Position numbers and translations under genes: made by a program. Shown here piece by piece: positions 15,463 through 18,400 of a stretch of DNA of 18,400 nt. The stretch's first letter is position 1. Each line of letters opens with the position of its first letter. Below the pieces are notes generated by a model. That model was given only the letters and a program-made list of their open reading frames with translations, did not search any database and was not told the origin of the DNA. Source of the DNA: Microcaldota archaeon (GTDB lineage: Archaea; Micrarchaeota; Micrarchaeia; Micrarchaeales; Micrarchaeaceae); the NCBI GenBank assembly GCA_021791775.1, contig JAJYVY010000012.1:1-18400 (forward strand), written 5' to 3'.

Positions 15463-16166
15463 CACTCAACACCGAACGTGTCCTTCAAGGATCCGAATAG
15501 CCCTCCGCGCCCCTTCTTTTTTGGCTGCAGCTGCGCAACATCTGGTTTCTTTGGTTTTATCTCTAATTTCTTTTTTGGGATGTCTTTGCTGCTGCTTGTT
15601 GCAGTATCCTCTTTCATCCCAACACCGAATATGCTCTTGAAAGAGCCTCCGATGCCGCCAGGTTGCATCTTCTGCTGCGGCCTTTGCTGAATTTGAGGTT
15701 TCGGCTGCACCTGTATCGATTTTTCTGGCGTATACGAGATTGCATCCTTCCTTTGCGGCTTCTGCTGTTCCGGCTCTACGTGGTCTTGAAAGCTTTTTAT
15801 CATGCCACGCACATCTATCCGTGAAAGCTTAGCAGAATCAAGGACAATCAGGTTGGCGTTTGCCGCCATAGCCGCCTCCACATCCTCGAGATCCTTGCAA
15901 ACCGTCGCCCGTATGCCTCCAAGCCTATTGGCTTCCATGGATGCTTCATGGGGCGAATCAGATATTAATATCGAGAGGTCGAATCCCTGCAGCGAGCCCT
16001 TTATGTCCCTGAGAAGTGCGCTGTAACCCTCAGAATCTATGTCGCTGATTATGCAGGTGCTGTTGCTTCTGTTTATGGCATTAGCCAGCTTTATACCAAG
16101 GTCCTTGTGCTCGGCTGCCAAGTATATCTTCACTTTAATCCCGGTATCAAAATTAGTTATCATCAT
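15462..16166 (-). CDS. RpiB-like domain (catalytic residues lost) with Pro/Gln linker and duplicated FGV peptide
   Basis: Residues 11-125 resemble the RpiB/LacAB sugar-phosphate isomerase fold: KIYLAAEHKDLGIKLANAI, DLSILISDSP, EANRLGGIRATVCKDLEDVE, NANLIVLDSAKLS. At the active site the usual ICGTGIGMS reads ISDSPHEAS, so the catalytic Cys is Ser69 and the glycine loop is lost. It is probably not an isomerase. A disordered Pro/Gln/Lys linker (131-172) follows. The C-terminus has two related peptides, GGSFKSIFGVG (173-183) and GGLFGSLKDTFGV (221-233), split by a Lys/Pro-rich stretch. The layout suggests a folded sensor or scaffold domain with two short binding peptides. The start is the first of two ATGs at 16166. 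It is coupled to the HTH gene and divergent from the eS26 gene. Confidence 0.75.
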   Translation of the reverse strand: MMITNFDTGIKVKIYLAAEHKDLGIKLANAINRSNSTCIISDIDSEGYSALLRDIKGSLQGFDLSILISDSPHEASMEANRLGGIRATVCKDLEDVEAAMAANANLIVLDSAKLSRIDVRGMIKSFQDHVEPEQQKPQRKDAISYTPEKSIQVQPKPQIQQRPQQKMQPGGIGGSFKSIFGVGMKEDTATSSSKDIPKKKLEIKPKKPDVAQLQPKKKGRGGLFGSLKDTFGVE

Positions 16167-16174
16167 TAATAAAG
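16166..16174 (+). promoter_or_regulatory. TATA-like box of the eS26 gene, overlapping the divergent start
   Basis: TTAATAAAG centred about 41 nt before the TTG at 16211, predicting a transcript start near 16196. It overlaps the start codon region of the leftward RpiB-like gene, so the two divergent promoters share a gap of only 44 nt. Confidence 0.35.
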
Positions 16175-16200
16175 CTTTGCGATGTAATATTCCATGAGAA

Positions 16201-16205
16201 AGGTG
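16201..16205 (+). promoter_or_regulatory. Shine-Dalgarno site of the eS26 gene
   Basis: AGGTG, 5-nt spacer, TTG at 16211; identical in layout to the sites of polB and nop5. Confidence 0.65.
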
Positions 16206-16210
16206 CTATT

Positions 16211-16441
16211 TTGAGAGGAAGAGACACGCTAGTAGTATGCGAATCGTGCGGCAGAAAGGTCCCTAGGAACAAGGCAATCATCGACGAGAAAACAATACGC
16301 TTCAGCACCGACCTCAAGACCGCCAACGACGTCAGGTTCTTTGAAAGGAGGAAGGTCGTATACTGCATAAGCTGCGCAAAGCATAGAGGAATATTCGAAA
16401 AGAAGAAAAGGCAGGCCATAGAGAGAGCAAAAAGGTTCTGA
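16211..16441 (+). CDS. rps26e: Ribosomal protein eS26 (S26e), short form
   Basis: Small-subunit ribosomal protein binding near the mRNA exit and the 3' end of 16S rRNA. The 76 residues show the family pattern CESCGRKVPRNKAI (Cys10-x2-Cys13) and VVYCISCAKHRGIF (Cys52-x2-Cys55), a four-cysteine zinc site, with a basic helical tail. Usual eS26 proteins are about 100 residues or more and begin with a Lys/Arg-rich stretch before the first cysteine pair. Here that stretch is cut to a few residues. The TTG start is backed by AGGTG with a 5-nt spacer. eS26 is patchily distributed in archaea and missing from most Euryarchaeota, which helps place the organism. The B-box membrane protein gene follows 2 nt after the stop. 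Confidence 0.88.
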   Translation: MRGRDTLVVCESCGRKVPRNKAIIDEKTIRFSTDLKTANDVRFFERRKVVYCISCAKHRGIFEKKKRQAIERAKRF

Positions 16442-16443
16442 AG

Positions 16444-17403
16444 ATGGTAGAGAAAGAAGACATGCTTATCTTCAAGCTCCGCGAGAAAAGGGGGCAGCAG
16501 CAAGCTGCAGTTTCTAAAGCCCCAGAGCCCGCACTCCAGGCCAAGCAGGCGACGCCAAAGGCGCAGGCGAAGACACAGGCCAAAGTACAGAGAAGGGCCC
16601 AAGCACCGCAACCCACGCCTCCGCAGCCCAGATACACGGCCCCAGCTGCCGAAGAAGCGCATTTTTTCTCCACGTCTGCAACAACCATGCAACCCGTCGA
16701 GGAGGCGGAAGCCACGCTTTCGAAGCAGAAAACGAAAATAGAGCTCGAAAGCCGGGAGGCTGCCTTGGGGCAGCAATGCGAATGGCATCCCTGGAGGGCA
16801 GCATATGCGGTATGTTATGCCTGCCACAAGCCTTATTGCTATGAGGATATAAGCGAATATGATGGAAAGTACTACTGCTTAGAAGATATAGATAAAGCAA
16901 GGCTAACTGCAAAAACAAACGCGCTCTTCGTTTACAATAAAATAGGGATTGCATCTGCCGGCTTTCTTATAATAGCATTGCCGGCCCTGCTGTATTTTTC
17001 AAGCGGGATACTCACCTACATTGGATCAAGCATAGCACAGCAGGGATTCAACAGCTTCATATACAGCAATTTCATACAAAACATCAATGCGGATTATGCT
17101 GCGCTCTTCTCGGGGATGGTGTTTGTTGTCGTAGAGTTCTTTGCAGGGCTTATGATCTTCGCACAATCAAACAAAGGGTATATTGTAGGAATAATCGCTG
17201 CCTTCGCATCCATAGCGGCATTCAGCTACATCTTCATAGAGACATCCGCCCCCTACTCTATAGTAGTTGCCTCTCTATCATTCGTAGGGATGGTCCTGCT
17301 CGCCTATTCGAAGAATGCAAGTATAAGCGCAGAGCAGGAGAATCAATTATCTCCATTCTCGGATGTGCAGCCGTACAACTGGCCGAACATGAACAGGTTC
17401 TAA
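16444..17403 (+). CDS. B-box-type zinc-finger protein with four membrane helices
   Basis: Function not known. The 319-residue product starts with a long Ala/Gln/Pro-rich, probably disordered region (about 18-105). A zinc finger of B-box type follows, with Cys112-x2-His115, Cys124-x2-Cys127, Cys132 and Cys145 (CEWHPWRAAYAVCYACHKPYC begins it). The rest holds four predicted membrane helices (about 168-190, 219-240, 245-264, 270-288). A short polar tail (SISAEQENQLSPFSD) ends the protein. The finger lies close to the first helix and is probably cytosolic. Such B-box plus membrane combinations occur in bacteria and archaea without an assigned role; a link to proteolysis or protein sorting is possible. 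It sits 2 nt after the eS26 stop, so it is very likely co-transcribed, and ends 2 nt from convergent bud32. Confidence 0.8.
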   Translation: MVEKEDMLIFKLREKRGQQQAAVSKAPEPALQAKQATPKAQAKTQAKVQRRAQAPQPTPPQPRYTAPAAEEAHFFSTSATTMQPVEEAEATLSKQKTKIELESREAALGQQCEWHPWRAAYAVCYACHKPYCYEDISEYDGKYYCLEDIDKARLTAKTNALFVYNKIGIASAGFLIIALPALLYFSSGILTYIGSSIAQQGFNSFIYSNFIQNINADYAALFSGMVFVVVEFFAGLMIFAQSNKGYIVGIIAAFASIAAFSYIFIETSAPYSIVVASLSFVGMVLLAYSKNASISAEQENQLSPFSDVQPYNWPNMNRF

Positions 17404-17405
17404 AT

Positions 17406-18023
17406 TCAGGCAGTAAGAAGCGTCCTTGTCTGATACCTGCCCCGCCTCTCAATCTCCTCAAGCCTAGAACACACCGCCCCGCTCTCTCCAAACTCTTTTT
17501 TGTATCCAGATAAGAAACGCCTGAAAAGCCCAGCATCTACCGAACGTTTCATCAGGAGGAGGTCCAACGCCCTTTCTTCTGCAGATGTTTTGAACTCTGA
17601 AAGGCCGAAATCTATAAGCCAAGCATTGCCGTCTGGTCCTACCATGATGTTTGCCGGGGTGTAATCGCCATGGACGATGCCCCCCGCATGCAACATCCCA
17701 ATGAGCTTTCCAGCCCCCTCTATAGCGCGTGCCGCGCTCCTTCTCTTCCCAGAGTCGATGCATCTTGAAAGAAGCATTCCGTCTATTTTATGCATTACCA
17801 ATCTTGTGCCGCCGTAAAAAATTATGTTTGGGACATCAACTCCGGCTTTGGCGGCCGCATACAATATCCTCGCCTCTCTCCTTGTCCTTTGCAATCGCAA
17901 CTTTTCATCGATCTGCGGTATCCTATAGCTTTTCTTTATCCTGTCCTTCAGCACAGCCTCCTTTCCGGCAAAATCAATAAGGTAAATTTTGGCCTCTGCG
18001 CCCTCCCCGATGAGCTTTTCCAT
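17406..18023 (-). CDS. bud32: Bud32, KEOPS-associated kinase/ATPase
   Basis: Small atypical kinase of the KEOPS complex, which makes the t6A modification at position 37 of ANN-decoding tRNAs together with Kae1. The 205 residues contain the nucleotide loop GEGAEAKIY (6-14), Lys26 in EAVLKDR, Glu50, the catalytic loop HGDYTPANIM (118-127, Asp120 and Asn125) and the metal-binding DFG (138-140). It ends with the short Arg-rich tail typical of the family (RRGRYQTRT). I start at ATG 18023: GGTGAT, which includes the stop of kae1, lies 5 nt upstream. A TTG at 18044 would overlap kae1. In some archaea the two genes are fused; here they are separate but translationally coupled. Confidence 0.96.
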   Translation of the reverse strand: MEKLIGEGAEAKIYLIDFAGKEAVLKDRIKKSYRIPQIDEKLRLQRTRREARILYAAAKAGVDVPNIIFYGGTRLVMHKIDGMLLSRCIDSGKRRSAARAIEGAGKLIGMLHAGGIVHGDYTPANIMVGPDGNAWLIDFGLSEFKTSAEERALDLLLMKRSVDAGLFRRFLSGYKKEFGESGAVCSRLEEIERRGRYQTRTLLTA

Positions 18024-18027
18024 AAAA

Positions 18028-18400
18028 TCACCAGCATATCTCAACAGAGTCCAACCTGTAACGTTGGTTTATATCAAGGGCTTTCATTTTGAACCGCGCT
18101 CCTGCGGCGAACATCTTTTCAGCTACAACTGCAATCATCGCGCCGTTGTCTGCGTTTAGCTCGTTTGACGAAACATACAGTTTAACCTTGTGGGATTTCG
18201 CTATCAGGGCCAGCATCTCCTTGAGCCTGTCGCTCTGTGCTACGCCGCCGCATGTAATCACGCTCTTTTTCTTTGTCAGCAGCAGTGCGCGTTCTGCAGC
18301 TTCGCAGAGCATCGAGAACGACGTCTCCTGCAAAGAATACGCCACATCCTTTACTGAATGTTTCTCGAGAGCCTTTGTTGCAAAAGTGAGCAGCCCGGTA
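18028..18400 (-). CDS. kae1: Kae1 (KEOPS tRNA t6A synthase), 3' part, runs off the window
   Basis: Catalytic subunit of KEOPS that transfers the threonylcarbamoyl group to A37 of tRNA. Only the last 123 or so codons are inside the window; the frame is open to the right edge (TGLLTFATKALEKHSVKDVA is the first readable part). Landmarks are VAYSLQETSFSMLCEAAERA, the glycine loop VITCGGVAQSDRLKEML, the metal-site Asp in NADNGAMIAV, and the terminal INQRYRLDSVEICW, which matches the usual Kae1 end. The histidines of the metal site lie outside the window. The stop overlaps the Shine-Dalgarno site of bud32. Confidence 0.95.
   Translation of the reverse strand, partial: TGLLTFATKALEKHSVKDVAYSLQETSFSMLCEAAERALLLTKKKSVITCGGVAQSDRLKEMLALIAKSHKVKLYVSSNELNADNGAMIAVVAEKMFAAGARFKMKALDINQRYRLDSVEICW

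Noticed and set aside
16153..16827. 224-codon open frame on the minus strand
   Set aside because: Antisense to the eS26 gene and the start of the B-box gene; Leu/Arg/Cys-rich shadow composition.
1..18400. CRISPR array, transposase, integrase or attachment site
   Set aside because: No regularly spaced repeats and no protein of these families seen in any frame; no tRNA-associated duplication.

Overview
The window is archaeal chromosome. It carries a family-B DNA polymerase with archaeal/eukaryotic motifs, a type II methionine aminopeptidase, archaeal-type PheS/PheT, the box C/D RNP protein Nop5, ribosomal protein eS26, a TRAX/translin-like protein, Bud32 and Kae1 of KEOPS, and a tetraether lipid synthase (Tes)-type radical SAM protein. 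TATA-like boxes lie 20-40 nt before starts, and the Shine-Dalgarno core is GGTGA. Tight spacing, several shortened core proteins (Nop5 without its N-terminal domain, a 76-residue eS26, a 495-residue GlyRS) and the absence of mobile elements suggest a streamlined genome. My best guess is a DPANN archaeon, perhaps Micrarchaeota/ARMAN-like. This is inference; no marker in the window proves it.

Layout, left to right. 5-96: a noncoding element that folds into a four-way junction. 103-3932, leftward: uncharacterised 140-residue protein, polB, map. 4075-8129, rightward: secreted membrane-anchored protein, pheS, pheT, a doubtful 52-residue gene and a possible gene remnant. 8187-10934, leftward: tes with a Cys-rich tail, then a cysteine-free HMA-like protein, driven from a TATA box inside a perfect 20-bp palindrome. 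11124-12044, leftward: nop5. 12188-15152, rightward: glyS, an OGG1-type 8-oxoguanine glycosylase, a TRAX/translin-like protein. 15157-16166, leftward: an RpiB-like pseudoenzyme with a duplicated C-terminal peptide, then a small HTH regulator. 16211-17403, rightward: eS26 and a B-box zinc-finger four-helix membrane protein. 17406 to the window end, leftward: kae1 (3' part) and bud32.

Most of the window is information processing: replication, tRNA charging, RNA modification, tRNA t6A synthesis and DNA repair. The parts that stand out are the tes/HMA-like pair with its palindromic promoter, the RpiB-like scaffold next to an HTH gene, the N-terminally truncated Nop5 and the structured element at the left edge. 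Many starts obey one rule, a GTG Shine-Dalgarno core followed by 5 (sometimes 6) nt and the start codon. This supports several TTG starts and was used to fix start sites. No rRNA, tRNA, CRISPR array, insertion sequence or intein was seen.
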